Virus record (IMG/VR): IMGVR_UViG_3300042298_002501
Location: 1-40,679 of that record
Source of the DNA: a virus
Direction: 5' to 3' (one strand)
DNA: 40,679 nt
Position numbers and translations under genes: made by a program. The notes beneath the pieces are model-generated. The model did not search any database and was not told where the DNA came from. It saw only the letters and a program-made list of their open reading frames with translations. The stretch's first letter is position 1; every line of letters begins with the position of its first letter. Positions 6,699-13,724 of the stretch are shown here, one piece after another.

Positions 6699-7738
6699 TA
6701 TTCAAGTTCCTCGAAGAAGTTTTCTTTGATTGGGAGATTTTCTATGCCGTCAATACCGACAAGAACGTTATACATTTTACGTTTGAAACTGTCAGTAGCA
6801 GATGGCATAAAGGTTCGTAAAGGGAAGCGATAAAAAGTTGAATTGTAACATGCTGGGTTACAAATATCAAATTTTGGATCGGTTACATATTCATACCACT
6901 CGTGCATACGATGTAGGAGAGGTATGAAAGTTTGATACCAAAAATTATTAACATCTTCGTCACTTATGTTAATTGGTTGTTGGCTAACCCAATTTTGTCT
7001 ATACTGATGGATTGGTAATGTTGCTTTAGCCCCATTATGTCCATAGTATATTTGATTGGTGAAATCTTCCTTACTTTGTTTTAGTCGTCGAGTAGGGAGG
7101 ACCCACGGCTTTTGTGCTTCTGGAATTAGGATTAGGTCGTAGTGTACCAGCCTCGGCCCATATATTCCAGCGTATAGCATTGTTTGTGTATCAAGTTTTA
7201 ACTCGTATTTGAGGGTCTCTGGTTTGATATATCCTTTGCACTTATGTTCTGCCATACTTTCCCATGAGGCAGATAATCCATCCAGTTTACCACGAAGGCG
7301 AAATGGAAGTGAGCATTTGAACTGTGTGTCCCATATGTTAATGTCAAATTTGACTTCAGTTTTCCATTTTTCTTCTCCCAGGTAAGATAATGAGTATTGA
7401 TTAAGCATGTTGACCAGGCTTGATTCAATGTCAATATCTTTGTGAGAAATTGGTGGATGTTCTTTGAGTCGAGCAAGCATCTTTGGAACTGCAACTTGTA
7501 TGTCACGAGTTTCAATTAGATGCTCAAGACCAACGTGAAATGAGTCACCCCAAATTAGATTGAAGTAAGGGGTTCCTGGTTCAGGTGTCTCTCTGGGTTC
7601 GTCCAGGCCTAAAACTAGGCTCAGGTAGGCCGTGTACGGGTCTTGTATCCATTCGTTGAGGAGACTCTGGCTTACTCCGTCTACTATTGGTCCCTTCCAT
7701 TTTGGAGGCTTCGACCTTAGCTCTGTTAATAGTGACAT
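6698..7738 (-). CDS. PD-(D/E)XK nuclease (RecB/Cas4-like exonuclease)
   Basis: Typical features of the PDDEXK_1 family are present: VSQSLLNEWIQDPYTAYL near the N-terminus, GDSFHVGLEHL, then LRGKLDG (Asp about 153), AEHKCK (Glu about 164, Lys about 166) and DTQTMLYA. Three C-terminal Cys include the pair in CNPACY. Such enzymes resect DNA ends in phage recombination, next to Sak4 and SSB-like proteins as here. The start could be ATG 7738 or TTG 7759; the TTG has the better upstream site (GAGG). Either start lies inside the CsrA-like gene, so the first dozen codons are read in two frames. Confidence 0.85.
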   Translation of the reverse strand: MSLLTELRSKPPKWKGPIVDGVSQSLLNEWIQDPYTAYLSLVLGLDEPRETPEPGTPYFNLIWGDSFHVGLEHLIETRDIQVAVPKMLARLKEHPPISHKDIDIESSLVNMLNQYSLSYLGEEKWKTEVKFDINIWDTQFKCSLPFRLRGKLDGLSASWESMAEHKCKGYIKPETLKYELKLDTQTMLYAGIYGPRLVHYDLILIPEAQKPWVLPTRRLKQSKEDFTNQIYYGHNGAKATLPIHQYRQNWVSQQPINISDEDVNNFWYQTFIPLLHRMHEWYEYVTDPKFDICNPACYNSTFYRFPLRTFMPSATDSFKRKMYNVLVGIDGIENLPIKENFFEELE

Positions 7739-7958
7739 CTCGTGGGGCTGAAAGTCCAAAGCTACTACCTCGGGCTGAAAATTTGAGTAAGGAACATTTA
7801 ATGTTTGGTGCTAGCTCAACATTCTCTTTCAAGTTGAGGAGATAACGCCTAGTTTCATATTCGACTACTGCAAATTTTGGTCGAATAACTAATACTTCTA
7901 AAACCGATTCGTGGTTAATGATGACCTTGTGTGTTTGCCTTAGTGTTAGACAGAGCAT
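7581..7958 (-). CDS. CsrA-like translational regulator with an internal insertion
   Basis: The N-terminus MLCLTLRQTHKVIINHES is followed by VLEVLVI, matching the first strands of CsrA. Residues 67-79, FGLSAPRDVTINR, match the family end motif (LGIxAPxxVxxxR), including the RNA-contacting Arg. Between them lie about 30 extra residues not found in ordinary CsrA of about 60-70 residues. CsrA homodimers bind GGA in mRNA leaders and block or alter translation. The ATG at 7958 has AAGG 9 bases upstream. The 3' half overlaps the nuclease gene in another frame; residues after about 86 are probably an unconstrained tail. Arg6 of E. coli CsrA is Leu here, but Arg7 is kept. Confidence 0.65.
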   Translation of the reverse strand: MLCLTLRQTHKVIINHESVLEVLVIRPKFAVVEYETRRYLLNLKENVELAPNIKCSLLKFSARGSSFGLSAPRDVTINRAKVEASKMEGTNSRRSKPESPQRMDTRPVHGLPEPSFRPGRTQRDT

Positions 7959-8457
7959 GTAAAAACCTTGAAAGTAAAAGGGCTTGTTCTTTTACGGAGT
8001 ATAGGGGATATTCCATCACAATAATCGATGAAATACTGGACATCGTATGGGTTGGTAATTTTGTTTTATACTTCTTTGCTTTATCTCCTATGAATACAAT
8101 TGCTTGAGGTTTGTAGTAAATAATTAGTTCGTTGAGTTTAGGCTTGCAAGCCTCTATCTCCTGGGGTGTGGGTAGTTCGCCGTAGCAGGATACTAGGTGC
8201 GTTATGCAAAAGCTGTGTGGTACGGTGACTTTATTGAATATGATGTTTAAGAATCTGCCTGTTTCTCCAATGAAAGGAAGTCTTGCAATATCGTCTGTGC
8301 TGCTTGGCGAATCTCCGATGTATAGGACTTTGGTGGCGGTGAGTTTGTCTCCAACATGTCCAACTCGTGAAAGCACAACTCCTCTTCGAGACTCACAGCG
8401 GGTGCAGTTGTTGCAGGAATTCCATCTTCCTTCTCCAATGTAAGTTGTATTAGGCAT
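7915..8457 (-). CDS. Uracil-DNA glycosylase, Fe-S (family 4-like)
   Basis: This 180-residue protein has the family 4/5 glycosylase pattern. It begins with a Cys cluster (C15, C18, C21), then KVLYIGDSPSSTDD and LPFIGETGRFLN, the uracil-pocket region. ITHLVSC and EIEAC supply the remaining cluster Cys (C91, C104). Such enzymes remove uracil from DNA and carry a 4Fe-4S cluster. The catalytic Glu/Asp position of motif 1 reads GDSPSSTDD rather than GExPGxxED, so substrate range may differ. The C-terminus overlaps the CsrA-like start, and the N-terminus overlaps the HTH gene by 211 bases. It probably repairs uracil in the phage genome, in line with ThyX. Confidence 0.8.
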   Translation of the reverse strand: MPNTTYIGEGRWNSCNNCTRCESRRGVVLSRVGHVGDKLTATKVLYIGDSPSSTDDIARLPFIGETGRFLNIIFNKVTVPHSFCITHLVSCYGELPTPQEIEACKPKLNELIIYYKPQAIVFIGDKAKKYKTKLPTHTMSSISSIIVMEYPLYSVKEQALLLSRFLHALSNTKANTQGHH

Positions 8458-8699
8458 TCTGTGACCTGTAGTGGTGTTCCAGATAGAAGTTTTTTGAGAA
8501 CTCCAACGGAAATTGGTTTTTGCCCGGTCAGATACATATGAACATTTGATGCGTGCAATCCAACTTTTCTAATGTATGCTGCAAAAGAGCATTGGATATT
8601 GCATACGATCATGTCTCTGATTTCATTTCCATCTTTTTCGTTTAGAAGCAGGGATGTATGGTCTGAAACCGTTTTTGTCAAGTGTAATATTTGGTGCAT
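8247..8699 (-). CDS. HTH-like (XRE-type) protein
   Basis: Residues about 38-75 (CSFAAYIRKVGLHASNVHMY, then LTGQKPISVGVLKKLL) fit a Cro/CI-type helix-turn-helix: helix, recognition helix with Asn-Val, then GxxPIS and a final helix. The remainder is acidic and unrecognised. ATG 8699 is preceded by TTAGGATTTACC, a strong site, so the gene is probably real despite overlapping the glycosylase gene by 211 bases. A phage regulator is the most likely role, but operator sites cannot be assigned to it. Confidence 0.6.
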   Translation of the reverse strand: MHQILHLTKTVSDHTSLLLNEKDGNEIRDMIVCNIQCSFAAYIRKVGLHASNVHMYLTGQKPISVGVLKKLLSGTPLQVTECLIQLTLEKEDGIPATTAPAVSLEEELCFHELDMLETNSPPPKSYTSEIRQAAQTILQDFLSLEKQADS

Positions 8700-9024
8700 G
8701 GTAAATCCTAAGGAATTTGGCTACAAGTTCACAAGTCTCAACTATTCTACTCGGTCCAAGGTGTGATGATGTAAAATAAAGGACAGTCCAGCCTAATAAA
8801 CGGGCTGCGTTACCCTTATCGCAATCATTTGTCATACCTTTTAATGAACAGTGACCGGGGCCTTGTCCTTGGATTTCAACTGCTACCTTATGTTCTGGCC
8901 AGCAAAAATCAAAACGCCATTGACGTTCTGTGTGAAAGTGATACTGAAGTGTTGGAGGTAAAGAGTAAGTACGTTTCCAACACTTGTAAAATGCTTCTTC
9001 AAGTTCTGATTCAATCTCACTCAT
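8623..9024 (-). CDS. DUF559/VSR-like restriction-fold nuclease
   Basis: A single-domain nuclease-like protein of 133 residues. RFDFCWPEHKVAVEIQGQG carries the Asp and the E-x-Q variant of the PD-(D/E)XK site. It is followed by NDCDKGNAARLLGWTVLYFT, the typical KxxxLxxxGWxVlrft end of DUF559- and VSR-type enzymes. Such phage proteins may process branched or mismatched DNA. The start at 9024 is supported by an 8-base overlap with the ligase stop; the longer frame adds a hydrophobic extension that looks spurious. It sits between ligase and glycosylase genes, so a repair role is likely. Confidence 0.75.
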   Translation of the reverse strand: MSEIESELEEAFYKCWKRTYSLPPTLQYHFHTERQWRFDFCWPEHKVAVEIQGQGPGHCSLKGMTNDCDKGNAARLLGWTVLYFTSSHLGPSRIVETCELVAKFLRIYHAPNITLDKNGFRPYIPASKRKRWK

Positions 9025-10057
9025 AGAAATAAGAGTCACAAATAGGCTGTTTAGGTAGCCCAGACTCATAAAAACCATGATGTCGTATGCGAGCATACAA
9101 GTTGTCAAGGATTACAGGTTGGTTTTCGTATACAGCTTTGCGGTATTCTAGACTACCTGTGAGTCGAGCTTGGAAAGTTAGTGGTTTGAATGGACCGTTC
9201 TTTTCAAGTGAGCAGATTGCAATTGCACAACCTTTTTCTCTGCCTTTGGTAGAGCAAGTCCAACCAGTGATGCGAAATTCACTTGTGTCGAATCGTTTGT
9301 ACTTCTGAAGTGAAGCAGAGCGTTGTCCATATTCGTATTTGGTGTAAGGGTGACGAACAATAGTGCCTTCATAACCTTGCCCAATGAAATGGTCAGTGAC
9401 CCTTTCAACATCTTCCTTTTTCCCTGGGATGGTTTCTACGGCCACGATATGTTCGTTTAGTAGGCTTAGGGATTCGAGGACTTGATTGACTTGCTGATGT
9501 CGCATGAAGAATGGGTCATCGGATTGAATATCAAATACGTGGTATTTGATCTTCATGAATTCTTCATGGGGCGAGTCTGGTCGGATCAGTTTTTGGTGGG
9601 TTTGGAAGTCTAGTCCATGACAGTATAGTTCTCCGTCAAGAACAATGTTGTCAGGGATGTTGGACAAGAGCATGGCAATATGCGGTACGGAATTGATGCG
9701 AGTATTTTGCCTGGACATCAATTCAGAATTATTGGCGATGCAACGAATACCGTCAAGTTTGGGTTGGAAGAAAACATCTGAAGGAAGTTTGTCAAGATTC
9801 GATTCGAACTCCAAAGCCAACATAGGTTGCTTTGGAAAATTGTACGGGTTTTCAGAGTAGAGTTCTCTGTCAACTTTCTTGTTCCAACGGCTTGCTGCTT
9901 CTGCTGATGCACTTGCAGGAGAAGCGAGTTCGAGTGATTCGGTTTGGTATTGTCCATTGAAGATTCCATGTTTAATTGTGATCCATTGGTCTTTTACCGA
10001 AATTTCCCAGAAGTTGTTCTTCTTGTATAGTTTAGGAAAGGTTTTCGTGTAAGTCAT
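9017..10057 (-). CDS. ATP-dependent DNA ligase with N-terminal WGR-like region
   Basis: The nucleotidyltransferase motifs are all present: PKLDGIR with catalytic Lys100, SRQN, DGELY, a YHVFD strand, EGTIVRH and SLQKYKR. The enzyme seals nicks through a lysine-AMP intermediate. The first roughly 65 residues (WEISVKDQWITIKHGIFNGQ) resemble a WGR-type DNA/protein-binding module, and the C-terminal part looks like the OB domain. At 346 residues it is the size of small phage/bacterial LigB-type ligases. AAGGAA lies about 11 bases before the ATG at 10057. It probably joins Okazaki fragments or recombination products. Confidence 0.95.
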   Translation of the reverse strand: MTYTKTFPKLYKKNNFWEISVKDQWITIKHGIFNGQYQTESLELASPASASAEAASRWNKKVDRELYSENPYNFPKQPMLALEFESNLDKLPSDVFFQPKLDGIRCIANNSELMSRQNTRINSVPHIAMLLSNIPDNIVLDGELYCHGLDFQTHQKLIRPDSPHEEFMKIKYHVFDIQSDDPFFMRHQQVNQVLESLSLLNEHIVAVETIPGKKEDVERVTDHFIGQGYEGTIVRHPYTKYEYGQRSASLQKYKRFDTSEFRITGWTCSTKGREKGCAIAICSLEKNGPFKPLTFQARLTGSLEYRKAVYENQPVILDNLYARIRHHGFYESGLPKQPICDSYFYE

Positions 10058-10532
10058 CGCAGTATTTCCTTATTAACTGATCTGCGTTATGGAATTGGTG
10101 ATTGAGTCGAAATAAGACTCGTTCTATCGGTGTTATTGGAAGTGTAAAATGAACTGAATCTAAGTCTATTAGTGGATATCCAGTTTCTTTGGCGTATTGC
10201 CCAGTTGCATTAAAAGTTGGTGTACGATCACCAATGGTTCTGAATAGCACTACGGGGGCATTTGGTTTTGTTCCTGGGTGGAGGGGTGAGTGTGCTAGTA
10301 TTAGTTTGATGTGTTTGCTTTTCATTTGGAGGGCCGCTGTGGCCCCATCTGAAAATCCAAATAATACTGTTGGCATTGTAAGGGACAAGTCTAACCAGTT
10401 GGTGTTGAACTTGTTCCAATTAAGTGTTCGTGGAAAGTGGGTTGTATAACGGAGTTGTGGAAAACGGGGTTGGATTCGGTATCTGAAACCGTTTAAGCCG
10501 ACAACTTGAAAGCTTTGAAGAAGGGCGGGCAT
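10032..10532 (-). CDS. Alpha/beta-hydrolase-like protein
   Basis: The nucleophile-elbow pattern GFSDGATAAL (GxSxG) lies near residue 60, with a later GDRTPTF (possible acid Asp) and a DSVHFTLP (possible His). This suggests a short alpha/beta-hydrolase fold of 166 residues, shorter than most family members. ATG 10532 is preferred over 10541 because AGGA lies 8 bases upstream of it. No substrate can be proposed. It overlaps the ligase start and the upstream unknown gene, so it is part of the same operon. Confidence 0.6.
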   Translation of the reverse strand: MPALLQSFQVVGLNGFRYRIQPRFPQLRYTTHFPRTLNWNKFNTNWLDLSLTMPTVLFGFSDGATAALQMKSKHIKLILAHSPLHPGTKPNAPVVLFRTIGDRTPTFNATGQYAKETGYPLIDLDSVHFTLPITPIERVLFRLNHQFHNADQLIRKYCDDLHENLS

Positions 10533-10828
10533 AATACCCATTCCTGTACGATTTTAGGTGGTTTGTTGTATCCGAAAATGCTACCAGGTACATATGCGGG
10601 ATAACCCAGGTCTTTGAGGATATGGAGCCTTACTCCTGTATTTACGAATAATCCAGGAAATGTATCAAGAGCAATAGAGGCATGGCGTCCTTCTGCTACT
10701 AAGATTGATTTTGAGGAAAGTTCGTAGTTGTGTGGGTTAACATTCAGATAGAATTGTGAATTATTCATCTGAATTTGTATTTTTAGCCAATCATCCTTGT
10801 GTTGTTTGTTTAAAACAAGTAGTTTCAT
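10493..10828 (-). CDS. Hypothetical protein, 111 aa
   Basis: Unrecognised, mixed alpha/beta in appearance, starting MKLLVLNKQHKDDWLKIQI. It contains YVPGSIFGYNKPP and a Cys-containing C-terminal stretch. AAAGGACTGAA precedes the ATG at 10828. Its start overlaps the zinc-ribbon gene stop as ATGA and its end overlaps the hydrolase-like gene, so the three are co-translated. The function is unknown. Confidence 0.65.
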   Translation of the reverse strand: MKLLVLNKQHKDDWLKIQIQMNNSQFYLNVNPHNYELSSKSILVAEGRHASIALDTFPGLFVNTGVRLHILKDLGYPAYVPGSIFGYNKPPKIVQEWVLCPPFFKAFKLSA

Positions 10829-10989
10829 TTCAGTCCTTTGATATGACGGTACTCTATTATTGGGTTAATAGTGTGTACGGCTATTTTGGGTTCTTTGTTG
10901 TTCTTGTCTTGGCAAATACTACAGATTCTATTGCCAGCACCTCGCGAATCGAACATTTTATCACACTTTAGACACTTGCGTTCCATCAT
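10825..10989 (-). CDS. Zinc-ribbon microprotein, 54 aa
   Basis: The N-terminal half contains RKCLKC and RICSIC, two CxxC pairs separated by about 13 residues around FDSRGAGNR. It looks like a zinc knuckle with a basic, Gly-rich loop. The start ATG overlaps the helicase stop as ATGA and the stop overlaps the next ATG, so both ends are coupled. The C-terminal half (about 28 residues) is basic and unstructured in appearance. The tight coupling to the helicase suggests an accessory nucleic-acid-binding role, not shown. Confidence 0.7.
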   Translation of the reverse strand: MMERKCLKCDKMFDSRGAGNRICSICQDKNNKEPKIAVHTINPIIEYRHIKGLK

Positions 10990-12473
10990 TGTACCCAGTA
11001 TTGATTTTTTGAAGTCCGTGTAATAGCAACAAAATGTAGATTTTGTTCTTGCTTTTTAGTAATTGGGTGGCTTGATGCCAAAGGATGCTCAATTGGTGGA
11101 TTCATTATGAATACATTGTTAGCTTCTAGTCCTTTTGATTTGTGGATGGTGGAAAGTAAGAATCGATCTGGTTTATCGACTTCTTGAACAACAACTTTGA
11201 TGTTAGCGTAGAGATCGTTAAGGTTTTTACAACCTTCAGCTATTCCTACAATGGCACCGCAGAGTTCTTCTGCCATAATTCCTGCCATTGGGTGCGGCTT
11301 TTTAGCCTCAATTTCTTGATATTGTTCAAGTTTATCGAGCAAATCTGGGATTGAATTAGCACGTGTTTTCTTGATAAAGCTGATGATTTTGCCACCAAAG
11401 TCTTTATCGGCTAATTCAACACCAAATCCATTCTTTACAAGAGACAAACCAAGTGGTAAAAGTGGTGCATTTGTCCGTGAAACAATCATTACGTTCAGCT
11501 TTTTACCTTCACGTGCAGGTAATGTTTTAAGCCTACTGAGCATAGATTGGAAAGATATTGACATATCTTCGCCAATTTCTTTGTTGGGGCCGGGCAAAAC
11601 TGATCCTGGGATCAATTTGTTGGCACGTTCAACGATATTGACTGGGTTTCGGAATGTAGTCTTGAGTGGAAGGACAACATCTGAAATAGTTAATACTTTG
11701 TTGAACATTTCCTCATCTGCACCAGCAAAAGCCATAATTGCCTGGTTTCTGTCCCCAACTAGGACTAGATTTCGGCAAATTGCTTGCACTAATGCAAAAG
11801 TGGATCGACTTAAGTCTTGACATTCATCAATAAAACCTATGTCGTATCGAGCACTTCTGATATGTTTTAGTGCCATCCAAACCATATCGTCATGATCGAC
11901 GCATCTATTTGGGATTTGGCACCTCAAAAGTAGTGATTCTACCTTTGGTTTCCAATCATCAGGCATCTTTTGTACTGAGTCCATTGCAACCATATCCGGG
12001 TATTTAGACCGAATATAGTCGTAATTTTCTTCAGTTGGTTTCATATTCTCGACTTTGAAGTGACCGATTAGGCTTTTGACCCTATACCAGCCAAGTTTCT
12101 CAGTAAAAGGCATATCTTCATATGACTTTTCTGCAAAGGCTTGAATAAAACCGTCAAGACGACCACTATCGTATTTTTGGTAGCCGAGTTGTTTGATTAA
12201 CTCAACATATCCTGCACCGTGGAAGGTGTAAACAGGTGTTTTCTTAGGCAAACGAGCAATCATGTTTTCCTTGGCAGTATTTGTGTGTGCCAAGTAGACC
12301 ACCTTATACGGCTTTTCCCTGGGAGGGAAGTGGGTGCGTAGGGTGTCATAGATTACTTGCTGTTCATCTGATGTTGGTAACTTCGGTACGTGTGCTCCTT
12401 GGATATGATGGTAAGCGTTTGTAATGGTGTAAGTTTTGCCAGAGCCTGGCCCGGCTTCAATTGTTAGGATCAT
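10986..12473 (-). CDS. UvrD/Rep-family superfamily 1 DNA helicase
   Basis: The SF1A motifs occur in order: Walker A AGPGSGKT (residues 7-14), motif Ia-like VVYLAHTN, DECQD (about 216-220), GDRNQAIMAFAGAD (about 240-253) and TTFRNP. STIHKSKGLEANNV (motif V) and HFVAITRT (motif VI) follow. At 495 residues it is shorter than UvrD (about 720) and seems to lack most of the 1B/2B insertions. It unwinds DNA 3'-5' using ATP. The start at 12473 places Walker A close to the N-terminus as usual; the longer frame to 12524 adds an unlikely Lys-rich extension. It is probably the replication or recombination helicase of this phage. Confidence 0.92.
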   Translation of the reverse strand: MILTIEAGPGSGKTYTITNAYHHIQGAHVPKLPTSDEQQVIYDTLRTHFPPREKPYKVVYLAHTNTAKENMIARLPKKTPVYTFHGAGYVELIKQLGYQKYDSGRLDGFIQAFAEKSYEDMPFTEKLGWYRVKSLIGHFKVENMKPTEENYDYIRSKYPDMVAMDSVQKMPDDWKPKVESLLLRCQIPNRCVDHDDMVWMALKHIRSARYDIGFIDECQDLSRSTFALVQAICRNLVLVGDRNQAIMAFAGADEEMFNKVLTISDVVLPLKTTFRNPVNIVERANKLIPGSVLPGPNKEIGEDMSISFQSMLSRLKTLPAREGKKLNVMIVSRTNAPLLPLGLSLVKNGFGVELADKDFGGKIISFIKKTRANSIPDLLDKLEQYQEIEAKKPHPMAGIMAEELCGAIVGIAEGCKNLNDLYANIKVVVQEVDKPDRFLLSTIHKSKGLEANNVFIMNPPIEHPLASSHPITKKQEQNLHFVAITRTSKNQYWVQ

Positions 12474-12693
12474 GGTTGGGGTTATTTGCGAGGATTTTTG
12501 TACGAACTTCACGCAAACCTTCATGGAGGAAGATTAGGTCTTGTTTAAGTCCTTCGATTTGTTCTTTTTGTTTTTCATCAAGTTGTTCATCAGAAGAATG
12601 TTCTAAGAAGAAGAGCCGTTCCGAAGATGCTAACAGTTCAGCAGAAGCGGCTAGAAGTTTGCGGGTTTCTATGAGTCTCTGTGCATATTTCAT
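12457..12693 (-). CDS. Coiled-coil hypothetical protein, 78 aa
   Basis: Mostly helical with heptad-like Leu spacing (LLAASAELLASSERLFFLEH and KEQIEGLKQDLIFLHEGL), so probably a small coiled coil. AAGGAATGACCA precedes the ATG. It overlaps the helicase start by 17 bases and may be translated with it. A helicase partner is possible but unproven. Confidence 0.65.
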   Translation of the reverse strand: MKYAQRLIETRKLLAASAELLASSERLFFLEHSSDEQLDEKQKEQIEGLKQDLIFLHEGLREVRTKILANNPNHDPNN

Positions 12694-12696
12694 TGG

Positions 12697-12903
12697 TCAT
12701 TCCTTGGATTCGATTATTTTGTTAAGAGCATCACGAAGTTTGGTAACCTCTGATGGGTCTAGGTGGACGGCAAATATACCATTTGGATGAACTTCCATTT
12801 CTTCTCTAGGGTCGTCTATGAACTGTACAGTTCCTTGAACGAAGTAGAGAAAACAGGTTTCGGATATGTCGTCGTCGAGAACGTGGGAGAAAGTAGATGC
12901 CAT
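12697..12903 (-). CDS. Hypothetical protein, 68 aa
   Basis: A small acidic protein with strand-like segments (CFLYFVQGTVQFID, GIFAVHLD) and a C-terminal helix (KLRDALNKIIES). It begins within the stop of the preceding gene (TGATG) and ends just before the next start, so it is operonic. No family recognised. Confidence 0.65.
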   Translation of the reverse strand: MASTFSHVLDDDISETCFLYFVQGTVQFIDDPREEMEVHPNGIFAVHLDPSEVTKLRDALNKIIESKE

Positions 12904-13253
12904 CAGTTTTCACTTGGTTTGATTTTGAAGAGGTTTTCATTTTTGTAGCCGAGCATCATCTTATCTACTTCGCCTCTCATCCAGTTAAAGAACTCTTGTC
13001 CTTCTGGACTTAGTGTTGCCTTAACTTCTGGGTTGTTTTCTATGGCGTGCATGGTTGCCATGTCCATTCCAAATCGGAAGTTTGAGATTTGAGACATCAT
13101 TGCTTCTACTTGTTTTGTAGTTTTTTCTGGAGGGGTTAGGCCAATTCCTTCCATATATTTGATCGATTTGAGGGTGCTTATTGTGTTTTGGATGGATTGT
13201 ATGTAACACTGGGCCATTTTCAGAGTGTCTTTGGCGAATTGAAGGTTGTCCAT
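12903..13253 (-). CDS. Helical hypothetical protein, 116 aa
   Basis: All-helical with a Met-rich middle (MMSQISNFRFGMDMATMHAI) and no Cys beyond one near the start. ATG 13253 is taken because the longer frame reads through the upstream small membrane peptide gene. The ribosome-binding site is weak (CAAAGCAT). Its stop overlaps the next ATG as TGATG. The function is unknown. Confidence 0.6.
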   Translation of the reverse strand: MDNLQFAKDTLKMAQCYIQSIQNTISTLKSIKYMEGIGLTPPEKTTKQVEAMMSQISNFRFGMDMATMHAIENNPEVKATLSPEGQEFFNWMRGEVDKMMLGYKNENLFKIKPSEN

Positions 13254-13255
13254 AA

Positions 13256-13342
13256 TTATGCTTTGTAGATTGTGTAGGCCATTATTAGGCAAGAAGTGAA
13301 ACCGATTGAGCAAACAACTGTAAAAGGTAGAATCCATTCCAT
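13256..13342 (-). CDS. 28-residue membrane peptide
   Basis: A minimal gene coding for MEWILPFTVVCSIGF and 13 further hydrophobic residues ending YTIYKA, essentially a single transmembrane helix. It is real on translation signals: AAGGAGTACAAT directly before the ATG at 13342, the best site in this area. It is the first gene downstream of the inverted-repeat element at 13358-13432. Phage membrane peptides of this size can modulate host envelope functions or act as toxins. No specific role can be assigned. Confidence 0.65.
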   Translation of the reverse strand: MEWILPFTVVCSIGFTSCLIMAYTIYKA

Positions 13343-13357
13343 ATTGTACTCCTTATG

Positions 13358-13432
13358 TATACGCAGGGTATAATTATTATCATTCCCCAAAAGTGGTATA
13401 TATCGGGTGACTTTTGTTATACCCTGCGTATA
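13358..13432. repeat. Inverted-repeat element A with 21-base core
   Basis: Perfect 16-bp inverted repeats TATACGCAGGGTATAA (13358-13373) and TTATACCCTGCGTATA (13417-13432) flank a 43-base centre. That centre contains a second 7-bp pair, CAAAAGT/ACTTTTG. The core at 13368-13388, whose minus strand includes AATGATAATAATTATAC, is identical over 21 bases to element B at 22699-22719 on the plus strand. The core resembles a Fur box (about 15 of 19 positions by eye). It lies 15 bases upstream of the 28-residue peptide start region, so a regulatory site or structured leader is likely. Confidence 0.8.
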
Positions 13433-13445
13433 ATACATGATTTTG

Positions 13446-13724
13446 TTACTTAGCTTGTCTACGGGCTATTCGTTTTGCACGAGTAGAAGCTTTTGAGAAA
13501 CCTGGTCGATTAGGAATTGGGTGATTTACCTGATTCCTTTTACGTCGTTGAGTCTGAGAATTGGGATTAAACTCGGAAACAATTGGTTTATGGGTTGGTC
13601 TAGGACCCATATGTCCGTGTTGGTCTCTTCCATGAATGGAAAGAGATAATTTACTAGGCACTTGATCACGAGGTAGAGTCGAACCAAGTAGATAAAGAGC
13701 AGACATGAGAGTGTTTGCGTTCAT
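13446..13724 (-). CDS. Basic hypothetical protein, 92 aa
   Basis: Strongly basic, rich in Arg, Asn, Pro and His, with a central GRDQHGHMGPRPTHKP and a C-terminal RAKRIARRQAK. It is likely disordered and may bind nucleic acid. TTAAGGAATTACT precedes the ATG, which overlaps the epimerase stop as ATGA. It is the last gene before the inverted-repeat element, so it ends the sugar-cassette transcript. The function is unknown. Confidence 0.6.
   Translation of the reverse strand: MNANTLMSALYLLGSTLPRDQVPSKLSLSIHGRDQHGHMGPRPTHKPIVSEFNPNSQTQRRKRNQVNHPIPNRPGFSKASTRAKRIARRQAK

Noticed and set aside
11371-11820. 149-residue plus-strand frame opposite the helicase
   Set aside because: Shadow of the conserved helicase frame; composition follows the antisense of its codons.
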